A DNA stretch of 64,000 nucleotides, taken from contig CP091242.1 of NCBI GenBank assembly GCA_027627705.1, forward strand, positions 2,220,677 through 2,284,676, written 5' to 3'. The position numbers and the translations under genes are program-made. This document shows positions 26,533-35,320 of this stretch, one piece after another. This stretch comes from Hyphomonadaceae bacterium BL14 (GTDB lineage Bacteria > Pseudomonadota > Alphaproteobacteria > Caulobacterales > Maricaulaceae). Numbering within the stretch: position 1 is the first letter of the stretch; each line of letters starts with the position of its first letter. The notes under the pieces are model-generated. The model did no database searches and was not told the origin of the DNA. It saw only the letters and a program-made list of their open reading frames with translations.

Positions 26533-27447
26533 ATGAATTACAAGCACTTGCGCTATTTCGCAGCCGTGGCCCATGAGGGCCGCCTGACCCGCGCCGCGCA
26601 GCGGCTGAACCTGTCCCAGTCCGCCCTGTCCACCCAGATCCGCCAGCTGGAGACGCAGCTGGGCCATGATCTGTTCGAGCGCCGGGGCCGCACGCTGGTG
26701 CTGACCGAGGCGGGCCGGGTGGCGCTGGACTATGCCGACGCGATCTTCAGCGCCGGAGAGGAGCTGGAAGCGGTGATGCGCGCGGGGGCCGGGGCGCCGC
26801 GCCGGGCCTTGCGGGTCGGGGCGCTGGCGACATTGTCGCGCAATTTCCAGATGGATTTGCTGGCACCGGTGCTGGCCCGGGGCGGGGTGGAGATTCACCT
26901 GCGGTCCGGCTCCATGGGTGAGCTCATGGCGGAGCTGGCCGCGCATAATCTGGACCTGGTGCTGGCCAATCAGGCCCCGCTGCGCGAGGCCGACAGCGTC
27001 TGGACCGTGCACACCCTGGCGCAGCAGCCGGTGAGCCTGGTGGGTGCGCCGGACCGGGTCGGGGCGGTGCGCGATCTGCCCTCCCTGCTGGCCGCGCACC
27101 CGCTCATCGTGCCGTCGCGCCTGAGCGGCGTGCGTTCGGGATTTGACGCGCTGATGGTGCGCCTGGGACTGCGGCCGGAAATCATCGCGGAGGTCGATGA
27201 TATGGCGATGGTGCGCCTGCTGGCGCGTCAGGGCGCAGGCCTGGCTGTGGCACCACCCATCGTGGTGCGCGACGAACTGGCCAGCGGCCGTCTGGTGGAG
27301 GTCGTCACCCTGCCCGGCCTGACCGAGGCGTTTTGCGCCATCACGCTGGAGCGGCGCTTTCCCAACCCGCTGGTCGCCGCCATTCTGGCGCGCACGCCGG
27401 CACCGGGACAGCAGGACAGCCTTGCAGGCTTCCTGTCACAGACTTAA
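26533..27447 (+). CDS. LysR family regulator divergent from sbtAB
   Basis: This 304-residue protein has an N-terminal winged helix-turn-helix (LRYFAAVAHEGRLTRAAQRLNLSQSALSTQIRQLE) and a periplasmic-binding-protein-like effector domain from about residue 90. Its divergent placement next to sbtA with a T-N11-A dyad between them strongly suggests it controls sbtAB and itself. In cyanobacteria CmpR and CcmR (NdhR) fill this role; this protein may be a functional analogue, but orthology is not claimed. Its effector could be a carbon metabolite. GGAG lies about 6 bases before the ATG. Confidence 0.88.
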   Translation: MNYKHLRYFAAVAHEGRLTRAAQRLNLSQSALSTQIRQLETQLGHDLFERRGRTLVLTEAGRVALDYADAIFSAGEELEAVMRAGAGAPRRALRVGALATLSRNFQMDLLAPVLARGGVEIHLRSGSMGELMAELAAHNLDLVLANQAPLREADSVWTVHTLAQQPVSLVGAPDRVGAVRDLPSLLAAHPLIVPSRLSGVRSGFDALMVRLGLRPEIIAEVDDMAMVRLLARQGAGLAVAPPIVVRDELASGRLVEVVTLPGLTEAFCAITLERRFPNPLVAAILARTPAPGQQDSLAGFLSQT

Positions 27448-27524
27448 CTGGAACCCTGCTGCGCACCACTTTAATGACGGCGCGCATACGCGTCTGACCA
27501 AAGGTTCCGGGGGACCCAGCCGAC

Positions 27525-28490
27525 ATGACCGAATACGCCCTTGAGGTGAGCGGCCTGACCAAGAGCTTTGGCGGCCAGCCAGCGGTGCGCGACGTGTCGT
27601 TCCGCGCCGCGCGCGGAGAGATTACCGGCTTTCTGGGCCCCAATGGCGCGGGCAAGACCACCACGCTGCGCATGTCGCTGGGTGTGATCGCACCCGATTC
27701 GGGCACGGCGCGTCTGTTCGGCCGCACACCCGACGCAGCGGGCATGGACCGGGTGGGCTTTCTGCCTGAAGAGCGCGGCGTGTACCGCAAGATGACCGCC
27801 GAAGCCGTGATCGTGTTCTTCGCACGGCTCAAAGGCGTGCCGGCCGGCGAGGCGCGCAGGCGTGCGCGCGCCTATCTGGAACGCTTTGGCCTCGCCGACG
27901 CAGGGCGCAAAAAGATCAAGGAATTGTCCAAGGGCATGGCCCAGAAAGTCCAGATCATCGCTGCCATCGTGCACGAGCCGGACTTCATCATTCTCGACGA
28001 GCCGTTTTCCGGCCTCGATCCGGTCAACCAGTCGCTGCTGGAACAGGTGATCCGCGAACAGGCTGAGGCCGGACGCACAGTCCTGTTCTCCACCCATGTG
28101 ATGGAGCATGCCGAGCGCCTGTGCGACCGGATCATATTGATGGCGCGCGGACAGAAGGTCTTTGACGGCACGGTGGAAGAGGCGCTGGCCCGCGTGCCGC
28201 GCCAGATCCTGCTCGGTGCGCCGGCCAACTGCGATCTGCCGGGCGTGCTGGGCGCATTCGGCACGCTGGAGCGGGTGGGGGAGGACGGTGGCGAGGACGA
28301 CGGCGGCGTCTTGTGGCGGCTGGTGCTGGCACCGGGCGCAGATGCCCAGGGCGTGCTGCGCGCGCTGGTGGATGCAGGCGTGCGCCTGACCCGGTTCGAG
28401 CCGCGCCGCGCCCATCTGCATGATGCCTTCGTCGCCCTGGTGGGCGAAGAAGCCGCCGGTCCCGCCCAACCCGCCCGTCAGGAGGCCTGA
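27525..28490 (+). CDS. ABC transporter ATP-binding protein, ABC-2 exporter type (NatA/YhaQ-like)
   Basis: The 321-residue ATPase has Walker A GPNGAGKTT near residue 40, signature LSKGMAQKVQ, Walker B FIILDEPFSGLDP and a switch His in FSTHVMEHAE, followed by a C-terminal extension (about 220-321) of the DUF4162 type. It is paired with the membrane protein gene that follows after 3 bases. NatAB/YhaQP-type pairs export sodium or antimicrobial compounds; the substrate here is unknown. The 77-base gap from the LysR gene suggests its own promoter. Confidence 0.9.
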   Translation: MTEYALEVSGLTKSFGGQPAVRDVSFRAARGEITGFLGPNGAGKTTTLRMSLGVIAPDSGTARLFGRTPDAAGMDRVGFLPEERGVYRKMTAEAVIVFFARLKGVPAGEARRRARAYLERFGLADAGRKKIKELSKGMAQKVQIIAAIVHEPDFIILDEPFSGLDPVNQSLLEQVIREQAEAGRTVLFSTHVMEHAERLCDRIILMARGQKVFDGTVEEALARVPRQILLGAPANCDLPGVLGAFGTLERVGEDGGEDDGGVLWRLVLAPGADAQGVLRALVDAGVRLTRFEPRRAHLHDAFVALVGEEAAGPAQPARQEA

Positions 28491-28493
28491 GCC

Positions 28494-29969
28494 ATGCGCG
28501 CCATTTTGCTGATCGCCCGGCGGGAATACCTGTCTTACGTCGCCACCTGGGGCTTCTGGCTGTCCTTGCTGGCGGTGCCCGCCTTCGCGGCCATCGGTGC
28601 GGGCGTGCCCGCCCTGATCCAGGGCTCGCAGCCTGTGCGCTATTTCTCGGTCATCGACGAAACCGGGCGGGGCGTGGACGACATGATCCGGGCGCGCCTG
28701 GATTCCGAGCGCCGTGGTGCGGTGCGCGAACGGCTGGAGATCATGGCGCGTGCCAGCGCAGGCGATGAGACTGCCCGCGCCGCGCTGGAGGCGTTCGACG
28801 CCGATGCCGAGGGTCTGGGCGGACTGGACAACGCCATGGCTGCTGCGGGCCTGGAAAGCGCGCGCGGCGTGCTGACCGCCGGATCCTCACGGCGCTTTCT
28901 GGTCGAGGCACCCGGTGCCACGCTGGACGATTTACGCCCCTATCTGACAGGCGAATCCACCGTCACCACACCCGAGGGCGAGCGCCCGCTGTTTGCGGTT
29001 TTCGTCATGCGGCCGCACCCGGAGCGCGGGATTGCCATTGATTACGTGTCGGCCAATCTGACCAGCACGGGCCTGCGCAGCGACATCACCGTTTTCGTGA
29101 GGGACTTCCTGCGCCGCGACGCGCTGGAGACCCGCGGCCTGAGCGCACTGGAAGCCAATGCGCTGCTGACCCTGAGCCCCGAGGTAACGACGCTGGACGC
29201 CAGGCCCGGAGCCGCCGTGGACGCGGAGGTGACCACGGCCGACCGCGCGCCCTATGTGGTGGCGGTGGTGATCGCGTTTATCCTGTGGCTGGCCGTGTTC
29301 TCGGTGGCCAATATGCTGCTCACCAGCCTGATAGAGGAAAAGGGCGGCAAGATCATTGAAGTGCTCATGTCCACGGCGCGATTCCAGGACATCCTGATCG
29401 GCAAGCTGGCCGGGGTGGCGGCCATGTCCTTCACCCTGTTTGCGGTGTGGGGCGTGGTGGGCACAGGGCTGACCGTGTTCGCCGGGACCGCCCTTTCCGG
29501 GGCCGATCCGCGCATGATGGAGGTGATCGGCGCTGCCGCCGATCCGCAGCTCCTGCTTGCGGCGTTCATCTTCTTCATGGCCGGCTATCTGATGTTCGGG
29601 GCGATTTTCCTGGCGCTGGGATCGCTGTGCGACACGCTGCAGGACGCCCAGACCCTGATGGGTCCGGTGATCTGGATGCTGATCCTGCCGATCCTGTTCT
29701 TGTTCTTCTCGCTGGAGGCGTCCGACTCTCTGGTGGTTCGCGCCGCCAGCTGGGTGCCGCTGTGGACGCCTTTCCTGATGATGGCCCGCCTGCCTTCGGA
29801 CCCGCCGCTCTGGGAGCTTTTGGGGTCGGGCGCGCTGATGCTGATCACCACAGCCCTGGTGCTGTGGGGCGCGGGGATGGTGTTCCGTCAGGGCGCGCTG
29901 GGTCAGGCCAATGCCGACAGCTTCAAGCGCTGGTTCCGCTTCGGCCGAGGCCGCAAGACCGCGGACTGA
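28494..29969 (+). CDS. ABC-2 family transporter permease (NatB/YhaP-like)
   Basis: The 491-residue membrane protein has an N-terminal span (about residues 18-40), a large extracytoplasmic domain (about 45-255) and a C-terminal bundle of about five to six helices from residue 260, with the conserved ABC-2 segment EEKGGKIIEVLMSTARFQDILIGK between helices (positions 279-302, given here as landmark residues EEKGGK and LMSTAR). It forms the channel for the preceding ATPase. The final tail is basic and cytoplasmic. The gene ends inside a shared hairpin with the convergent glycosyltransferase gene. Confidence 0.9.
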   Translation: MRAILLIARREYLSYVATWGFWLSLLAVPAFAAIGAGVPALIQGSQPVRYFSVIDETGRGVDDMIRARLDSERRGAVRERLEIMARASAGDETARAALEAFDADAEGLGGLDNAMAAAGLESARGVLTAGSSRRFLVEAPGATLDDLRPYLTGESTVTTPEGERPLFAVFVMRPHPERGIAIDYVSANLTSTGLRSDITVFVRDFLRRDALETRGLSALEANALLTLSPEVTTLDARPGAAVDAEVTTADRAPYVVAVVIAFILWLAVFSVANMLLTSLIEEKGGKIIEVLMSTARFQDILIGKLAGVAAMSFTLFAVWGVVGTGLTVFAGTALSGADPRMMEVIGAAADPQLLLAAFIFFMAGYLMFGAIFLALGSLCDTLQDAQTLMGPVIWMLILPILFLFFSLEASDSLVVRAASWVPLWTPFLMMARLPSDPPLWELLGSGALMLITTALVLWGAGMVFRQGALGQANADSFKRWFRFGRGRKTAD

Positions 29970-29988
29970 GCCGGACCAGCCGGCTCAG
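29966..29988. terminator. Shared hairpin containing both convergent stop codons
   Basis: CTGAGCCGG (29966-29974) and CCGGCTCAG (29980-29988) form a perfect 9-bp stem with a 5-base loop. The TGA of the ABC permease (29967-29969) and the TGA of the leftward glycosyltransferase (29985-29987) are both in the stem. There is no T-run, so it probably ends or protects transcripts with other help. Confidence 0.55.
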
Positions 29989-31076
29989 CCACGCCGGCGC
30001 AGGCGCCGCAAGCGCCGCCAGAAGCGTTTGCGCTCGGGCCGGGGCTGGGGCTTGAGATTGCGCACAAACTCTTCCGCGCAGGCGCGCCAGGAGAAGCCTT
30101 CGGCGTATTCCCGGCACCGGGCCCGGTCCATGGTCAGGGCGTCGAGGCATGCCGTGCGCAGATCATCATGGACCGCGCCCGCGCCCGACCCGGGGATGAT
30201 GTCCTTGGGACCCGGCGCGATATAGGCTGCCACTGGCGTGCCGCAGGCCATGGATTCCAGAATCACCAGGCCGAACGTGTCGGTAAAGCTTGGGAACACC
30301 ATGACATCGGCGTCCGCAAAATAGCGCGCCAGCTCCACGCCGGACTTTGATCCGGGGAAGACCACTTTGGGATATTTGCGCTTGAGCTCGTCCAGCTGCG
30401 GTCCCGGCCCGACGACAACCTTGGTGCCGGGCAGATCGGTTTTGAGGAAGGCCTCGATATTCTTTTCCACCGCCACACGGCCGATATAGACAAAGATCGG
30501 ACCCTCCAGCCCGGCATAGACGCTTTCACCGTCCATGTGGCGCTTTTCCGGGTGGAAAAGCACGGTGTCCACGCCGCGCGTCCAGGGCGTGATGTTGTTG
30601 AAGCCACGCTTGGACAGCTCGTCACGCATGGTGGGCGTGGCCACCATCAGCCGGTTACCGGCATTGTGAAAGCGCCGCATGAAGGCGTAGCCCGCCGACA
30701 GGGGAATGAACGGGAAGCGCGCGTGCACATATTCGGGAAACTGGGTGTGATAGCTGGTGGAGAAGGGCAGTTTCCACGACAGGCAGATGCGCCGGGCCAC
30801 GTGGCCCAGCGTGCCCTCGGTGGCGATATGGATGGCCTCGGGCTCAAACGCCTTGAAGCGCGCTTCAAGATCATCGCGCGCGCCCAGCGCCAGCTTGATG
30901 TCGGGGTAGGTGGGCAGCGGAATGGTGCGGAAGCCCAGACCCGGATGGATCACCTCCACCTCATGACCCATGGCCCGGCACTCATCGACGGTACGCGACA
31001 GGGTGCGCACCACGCCGTTCACCTGGGGCTCCCAGGCGTCGGTGACGACAAGAATGCGCAGCGGCGAATCGTCCAT
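29985..31076 (-). CDS. Glycosyltransferase family 4 (GT-B), lipid-mannosyl/glucuronosyl type
   Basis: The 363-residue protein is a GT-B enzyme: an N-terminal domain starting RILVVTDAWEPQVNGVVRTL with the GEVxxHG-like IHIATEGTLGHVARR region, and a C-terminal donor site with FVYIGRVAVEKNIEAFL, VVVGPGPQLDELKRKYP and FPSFTDTFGLVILESMACGTPV. The DAWEPQVNGVVRT start is typical of alphaproteobacterial enzymes that glycosylate diacylglycerol, used for phosphate-free membrane lipids under phosphate limitation. The exact sugar is not readable. The C-terminus is strongly basic, consistent with membrane association. It is convergent with the ABC permease. Confidence 0.86.
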   Translation of the reverse strand: MDDSPLRILVVTDAWEPQVNGVVRTLSRTVDECRAMGHEVEVIHPGLGFRTIPLPTYPDIKLALGARDDLEARFKAFEPEAIHIATEGTLGHVARRICLSWKLPFSTSYHTQFPEYVHARFPFIPLSAGYAFMRRFHNAGNRLMVATPTMRDELSKRGFNNITPWTRGVDTVLFHPEKRHMDGESVYAGLEGPIFVYIGRVAVEKNIEAFLKTDLPGTKVVVGPGPQLDELKRKYPKVVFPGSKSGVELARYFADADVMVFPSFTDTFGLVILESMACGTPVAAYIAPGPKDIIPGSGAGAVHDDLRTACLDALTMDRARCREYAEGFSWRACAEEFVRNLKPQPRPERKRFWRRLRRLRRRG

Positions 31077-31117
31077 CAGGCAGGCTCCGGCCCTGTTGAG
31101 TATGACAGGGCGCGTGT

Positions 31118-31298
31118 CTAGCGCGTTTTGTCCGGGAGGCGAAGCGATCCCGGCGCCGCAGGGGCGAGGCCGTCGAGGCCGACCGAAAGGGCATCACTGA
31201 GGCGGCGCAGCGTGGCGAGGCTGGGCACCTTGCGGCCATGCTCGATCTCGCTGAGACAGGCCGGGCTGCGTCAAGCGCTGAACCACCGCACAGGTCAT
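31118..31298 (-). pseudogene. Frameshifted XRE-type HTH regulator remnant
   Basis: On the minus strand one frame gives LSEIEHGRKVPSLATLRRLS and then DALSVGLDGLAPA, ending at TAG 31118. This is the second half of a Cro/C1-type HTH domain. The first half of the domain appears in another frame just upstream (LRGWSAMTCAVVQRLTQPGLS), joined at about 31250-31260. Neither frame has a complete domain, so one or more single-base changes have broken the gene. It lies between the glycosyltransferase and putA, where it may once have regulated one of them. An assembly or sequencing error cannot be excluded. Confidence 0.55.
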
Positions 31299-31428
31299 CG
31301 CGCTCCACCCCCGTAGTCCCTTGTCCGGACATGCGTGCACGGCACCGCCATCAGCGTGATTCACTTGCGTGGAAAACGCGCGCATGCGCAATGTCGCGGG
31401 TAAAAACATCCCTTGGGAGGTTCACGCC

Positions 31429-34400
31429 ATGGCTGTATCCGCTGCTCGCGCAGACCTGCGCCCCGCCGCCATCGATTGGGATGGCCTTGACGCCCTGAAA
31501 TACGCCGATGAGCGCGAGGCGGCGCGCCGGATCGACGCTCAGGTCGGCCTCAATACCGACGCCCGGGCACGGGTGGGCAAGGCGGCGGTCGGACTGGTGG
31601 AGCATGCCCGCAAGGCGCGGCGCACCGCGGGGCTGATGGAGAGCTTTCTTCAGGAGTTCGGCCTGTCCAACAAGGAGGGGCTGGCCCTGATGTGCCTGGC
31701 CGAGGCGCTGCTGCGCGTGCCGGACGCCAAGACCGCCGACGCCCTGATCGCCGAGAAGCTGGGGTCAGGCGCCTGGGCCGAGCATGCCTGGAAATCGGAC
31801 AACTGGCTGGTCAACGCCTCCACGCTGGGCCTGATGCTCACCGGATCGCTGATGGATGTGGAGCCGGCCGCGCAGCGCGATCCGGCGGGCTATTTCCGCC
31901 GCCTCACCGGCCGGGTGGGGGAGCCGGTGATCCGCAGCGCCGTGCGTCAGGCCATGCGCATTCTGGGCGAGCAGTTTGTGCTGGGCCGCACCATGGCGGG
32001 CGCCCTCAAGCGCGGGCGGGCGTGGAAAAGCGCGGGCGGCATCAAACCGCTGTTCAGCTTTGACATGCTGGGCGAGGCCGCCCGCACGGACGCCGACGCC
32101 CGGCGCTATCACGAGCGCTATATGGGCGCCATCGCGGCGGTGGCGGCCAAGCGTCAGGACGGGCCGGTTGAGGGTGAGGACGGGGTCAGCGTCAAGCTGT
32201 CCGCCCTGCATCCGCGCTATAGTGCGGTGAAGCTGGCCGATGTGATGGACGCGCTTTACCCCAAACTGCTGGAACAGGCTGAAGCGGCGCGCGCGGCCGA
32301 TATCGGTTTCTGCCTGGACGCAGAAGAAGCCGACCGTCTGGTGCTGTCGCTGAAAATTCTGGAGCGTCTGGCGCACGAGCCGTCACTGGCGGGCTGGAAC
32401 GGGCTGGGTCTGGCGGTGCAGGCCTACCAGAAGCGCGCCCACGCGGTGATCGAGCGCCTGATCGCGCTGGCTGACGCCAGCGGGCGGCGGCTGATGGTGC
32501 GCCTGGTCAAGGGCGCCTATTGGGACACCGAGATCAAGCACGCCCAGATGGCCGGTCATGAGGATTTTCCGGTCTGGTCCACCAAGCCGGCCACCGATCT
32601 CAATTTCCTGGCCTGCGCGCGGCTCATGCTGGAAGCGCGCGGCGCCATCTATGGCCAGTTCGCCACCCATAACGCCCATACGCTGGCCGCTGTGCGCGCA
32701 CTGGCGGCCGAGGCCGGGCAGAGTGAATACGAATTCCAGCGCCTGCACGGGATGGGCGAGCCGCTCTATGACGCGGCAGCCGAAGCCTATGACGATCTCG
32801 CCCGCGTGCGGGTCTATGCGCCGGTGGGCAGTCATGAGGATTTGCTCCCCTATCTGGTACGCCGCCTGCTGGAGAACGGTGCCAATACCTCCTTCGTGCA
32901 CAGCTTCCTGGACCCCGACGTGCCGGCCGAAGACGTCGCCAGAGGCCCGTTCGCGGCCGCCGCGACGCTGGATCGCCATCCCTTCATCCCCGCCCCGCCG
33001 GCACTCTATGGCGAGAGCCGGATCAATGCTGCGGGCGTGGATCTGAGCCAAGCCAGCGTGCGGGCCCGTTTGGCCGAGGCCCAGAAGAGTTTTGACGCCG
33101 GTGCACCGTGGCCCTGCGGCCCCATCATCAGAGGCGAGGCGGTGACCGGCGGCGGCATCACGCTGTGCAGTCCTGCCGATTTCGCCTTCGCGGTGGCGCA
33201 GGTGCGTGATGCGGGCGAGGCCGATATCACCCGCGCCCTGGACGCCGCCCGCGCCGCCCAGCCCGGCTGGGACCAGCGGGGGGGTGCCAATCGCGCCGAA
33301 ATCCTGCGCGACATGGCCGATGCGCTGGAGGCGGAGACCGACCGGCTGATCGCCCTGATGACACGCGAAACCGGCAAGACGCTGGCCGATGGCGTGGCCG
33401 AAGTGCGCGAGGCGGTGGATTTCCTGCGCTATTATGCGGCCGAAGCCGAGACCAAGTTCGCCGCCCCGGTGCGCCTGCCCGGACCGGCGGGGGAGACCAA
33501 TCATCTGGGCCTGGCGGGGCGGGGCGTGTTCGTGTGCATCAGCCCGTGGAATTTTCCGCTGGCGATCTTCACCGGCGAGCTCTCTGCCGCGCTGGCCGCG
33601 GGCAATACCGTGCTGGCCAAACCTGCCGAGCAGAGCCCTCTGATCGCGTTTGAAGCGGTGAAGATTTTCCTCAAAGCCGGCCTGCCCGCCGACGTACTGC
33701 ACCTCCTGCCTGGCGATGGCCGGGTGGGTGCGGCGCTGACGGGGCTGGAGGATATTGACGGGGTCGCCTTCACCGGCTCCACACAGGTCGCGCGCCTGAT
33801 CAACCGGGCGCTGGCCGCCAAGGACGGGCCGATCGTGCCGCTGATTGCCGAAACCGGCGGGCTGAACGCCATGTTTGTGGACACCTCGGCCCTGAAGGAA
33901 CAGGTGATCGACGATACAATCCATTCCGCCTTCGGGTCGGCGGGCCAGCGCTGCTCGGCCATGCGCCTGATCATCCTGCCCCAGGAGAGCGCTGACGGGC
34001 TGATCGAGGGGCTGAAAGGGGCCATGGACGCGCTCCAGCTGGGCGATCCGTCGGACCCGGCCACCGATATCGGGCCGGTCATCGACGCTGACGCCGTGGC
34101 CATGCTGGACGCCCATCTGGACGCCATCACCGGCGCGGGCGCGCGCCTCCTGCACCGCGCGCCGCTGGACGCAGGCGTGAAGGCCAAGGGTCTGTTCTTT
34201 GCGCCGGCGCTGGTGGAGATCGACACGCTCGACCAGATCACCGAGGAGAAGTTCGGACCCGTTCTGCACGTGCTGCGCTACAAGCGCGCGGACCTGCCCG
34301 CGATCGCCGCCCAGCTGGCGGCCAAGCGCTATGGGCTGACGCTGGGCGTACACTCGCGCCTGGAGCGCTTCATGGAGATGGTGCGCGCGGCGGTGCCGGC

Positions 34401-34590
34401 GGGCAATGTCTATGTGAACCGGTCCATGATCGGCGCGGTGGTGGGCGTGCAGCCCTTTGGCGGCGAGGGCCTGTCGGGCACCGGCCCCAAGGCGGGCGGA
34501 CCCAATTATCTGGTGCGCTTCGCGGCGGAACGGGTGATCACCATCAACATCGCCGCCCAGGGCGGAGACCCGGAATTGCTGAGCTTGTAG
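31429..34590 (+). CDS. putA: Bifunctional proline dehydrogenase / P5C dehydrogenase PutA
   Basis: PutA oxidises proline to glutamate in two steps. The 1053-residue chain has an alpha-helical arm (to about 130), the FAD-dependent PRODH barrel with VSVKLSALHPRY, VQAYQKRAHAVIERL and LVKGAYWDTEIKHAQ, and an ALDH domain from about 520 with ISPWNFPLAIFTGE and nucleophile Cys842 in FGSAGQRCSAM. It lacks the N-terminal ribbon-helix-helix DNA-binding domain of E. coli PutA and the long C-terminal domain, so it is a short, non-regulatory PutA. ATG 31429 has GGGAGG eight bases upstream and is preferred over 31369. Regulation must be external; the adjoining broken HTH gene and distant LysR genes are candidates. 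Confidence 0.96.
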   Translation: MAVSAARADLRPAAIDWDGLDALKYADEREAARRIDAQVGLNTDARARVGKAAVGLVEHARKARRTAGLMESFLQEFGLSNKEGLALMCLAEALLRVPDAKTADALIAEKLGSGAWAEHAWKSDNWLVNASTLGLMLTGSLMDVEPAAQRDPAGYFRRLTGRVGEPVIRSAVRQAMRILGEQFVLGRTMAGALKRGRAWKSAGGIKPLFSFDMLGEAARTDADARRYHERYMGAIAAVAAKRQDGPVEGEDGVSVKLSALHPRYSAVKLADVMDALYPKLLEQAEAARAADIGFCLDAEEADRLVLSLKILERLAHEPSLAGWNGLGLAVQAYQKRAHAVIERLIALADASGRRLMVRLVKGAYWDTEIKHAQMAGHEDFPVWSTKPATDLNFLACARLMLEARGAIYGQFATHNAHTLAAVRALAAEAGQSEYEFQRLHGMGEPLYDAAAEAYDDLARVRVYAPVGSHEDLLPYLVRRLLENGANTSFVHSFLDPDVPAEDVARGPFAAAATLDRHPFIPAPPALYGESRINAAGVDLSQASVRARLAEAQKSFDAGAPWPCGPIIRGEAVTGGGITLCSPADFAFAVAQVRDAGEADITRALDAARAAQPGWDQRGGANRAEILRDMADALEAETDRLIALMTRETGKTLADGVAEVREAVDFLRYYAAEAETKFAAPVRLPGPAGETNHLGLAGRGVFVCISPWNFPLAIFTGELSAALAAGNTVLAKPAEQSPLIAFEAVKIFLKAGLPADVLHLLPGDGRVGAALTGLEDIDGVAFTGSTQVARLINRALAAKDGPIVPLIAETGGLNAMFVDTSALKEQVIDDTIHSAFGSAGQRCSAMRLIILPQESADGLIEGLKGAMDALQLGDPSDPATDIGPVIDADAVAMLDAHLDAITGAGARLLHRAPLDAGVKAKGLFFAPALVEIDTLDQITEEKFGPVLHVLRYKRADLPAIAAQLAAKRYGLTLGVHSRLERFMEMVRAAVPAGNVYVNRSMIGAVVGVQPFGGEGLSGTGPKAGGPNYLVRFAAERVITINIAAQGGDPELLSL

Positions 34591-34628
34591 GGGCGAATCT
34601 TGTACCAGCGGCCAATCCGGATTAGCTT

Positions 34629-34641
34629 AGTCAAGTTGACT
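34629..34641. promoter_or_regulatory. Palindrome AGTCAAGTTGACT, likely antitoxin operator
   Basis: AGTCAA-G-TTGACT is a perfect dyad 20 bases before the Phd-type antitoxin start, flanked by direct CTTAG repeats at 34626-34630 and 34640-34644. TTGACT inside it could also serve as a -35. Phd antitoxins usually repress their own promoter through such sites. Confidence 0.6.
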
Positions 34642-34661
34642 TAGCCAACCTGGAGGCCGCC

Positions 34662-34931
34662 ATGGCCCGCACCGTCACCGTCCATGAAGCCAAAACCCAT
34701 CTGTCGCGCCTCCTGCGCGCAGTGGAGGCGGGCGAGGAAATCATCATCGCCCGCGGCGACACGCCGGTGGCGCGACTGATCCTGGCAGACCCCGCCCCCG
34801 CCCCGCGCCATCAGCCGGGGGAGTGGAGCGATATCATCCTCACCGACGCCGACCATGAGGCGCTCGTCGCGCCAATGAGCGAGGAAGAGATCGCCCTGTG
34901 GGAGGCTGATCTGGAGCCCGAAACCGCGTGA
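34662..34931 (+). CDS. Phd/YefM-type antitoxin
   Basis: The 89-residue protein begins VTVHEAKTHLSRLLRAVEAGE and continues IIIARGDTPVARLI, the Phd/YefM N-terminal DNA-binding fold. The acidic C-terminus (SEEEIALWEADLEPETA) would wrap around and inhibit the toxin. GGAGG precedes the ATG. Its stop overlaps the GTG start of the PIN gene by four bases, giving the standard antitoxin-first operon. A palindrome just upstream is a likely autoregulation site. Confidence 0.9.
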   Translation: MARTVTVHEAKTHLSRLLRAVEAGEEIIIARGDTPVARLILADPAPAPRHQPGEWSDIILTDADHEALVAPMSEEEIALWEADLEPETA

Positions 34932-35317
34932 GCGTGGTGTGCGACACCCACGCCTATGTCTGGTTCGTGACCGGGGATCGAAAACTGAGCCCGGCTGCGC
35001 GCGAGCGAATGATCAACTCGGACTGCTGGCTCAGCGTCGTGTCAGTGTGGGAAATGTCGGTCAAGGCCGCTGCCGGACGCACGCCGGGCATGGCGGAGAT
35101 CGCCAGGCGCATGGCCCGCGACGGCGTCGGCAAGGGTTTTTCCCTGATGGGCGTGGAGATGGAGGATGCACTCGCGGCCGGCGCTCTGCCCTTGCATCAC
35201 CGGGATCCGTTCGACCGGATGATCATCGCGCAGGCGCAGCGGCGTGGCCTGCCGGTCGTCAGCGTTGACGCGGTTATGGACGCATACGGGCTGGAGCGGA
35301 TCTGGCGCAGCGCCTGA
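34928..35317 (+). CDS. PIN-domain toxin, VapC-like
   Basis: The 129-residue protein starts SVVCDTHAYVWFVTGD with the first metal-binding Asp, has SVVSVWEMSVKAAAG with the conserved Glu, and ends with HHRDPFDRMIIAQA and VVSVDAVMDAYG, which carry the remaining acidic residues. These residues bind Mg for RNA cleavage in VapC toxins. The Phd-type partner and this short PIN subgroup (LWFxxGDxKLS) form a common chromosomal pair. The start is GTG in a GTGA overlap with the antitoxin stop. It ends 3 bases from the convergent phytase-like gene. Confidence 0.9.
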   Translation: MSVVCDTHAYVWFVTGDRKLSPAARERMINSDCWLSVVSVWEMSVKAAAGRTPGMAEIARRMARDGVGKGFSLMGVEMEDALAAGALPLHHRDPFDRMIIAQAQRRGLPVVSVDAVMDAYGLERIWRSA

Positions 35318-35320
35318 ACG

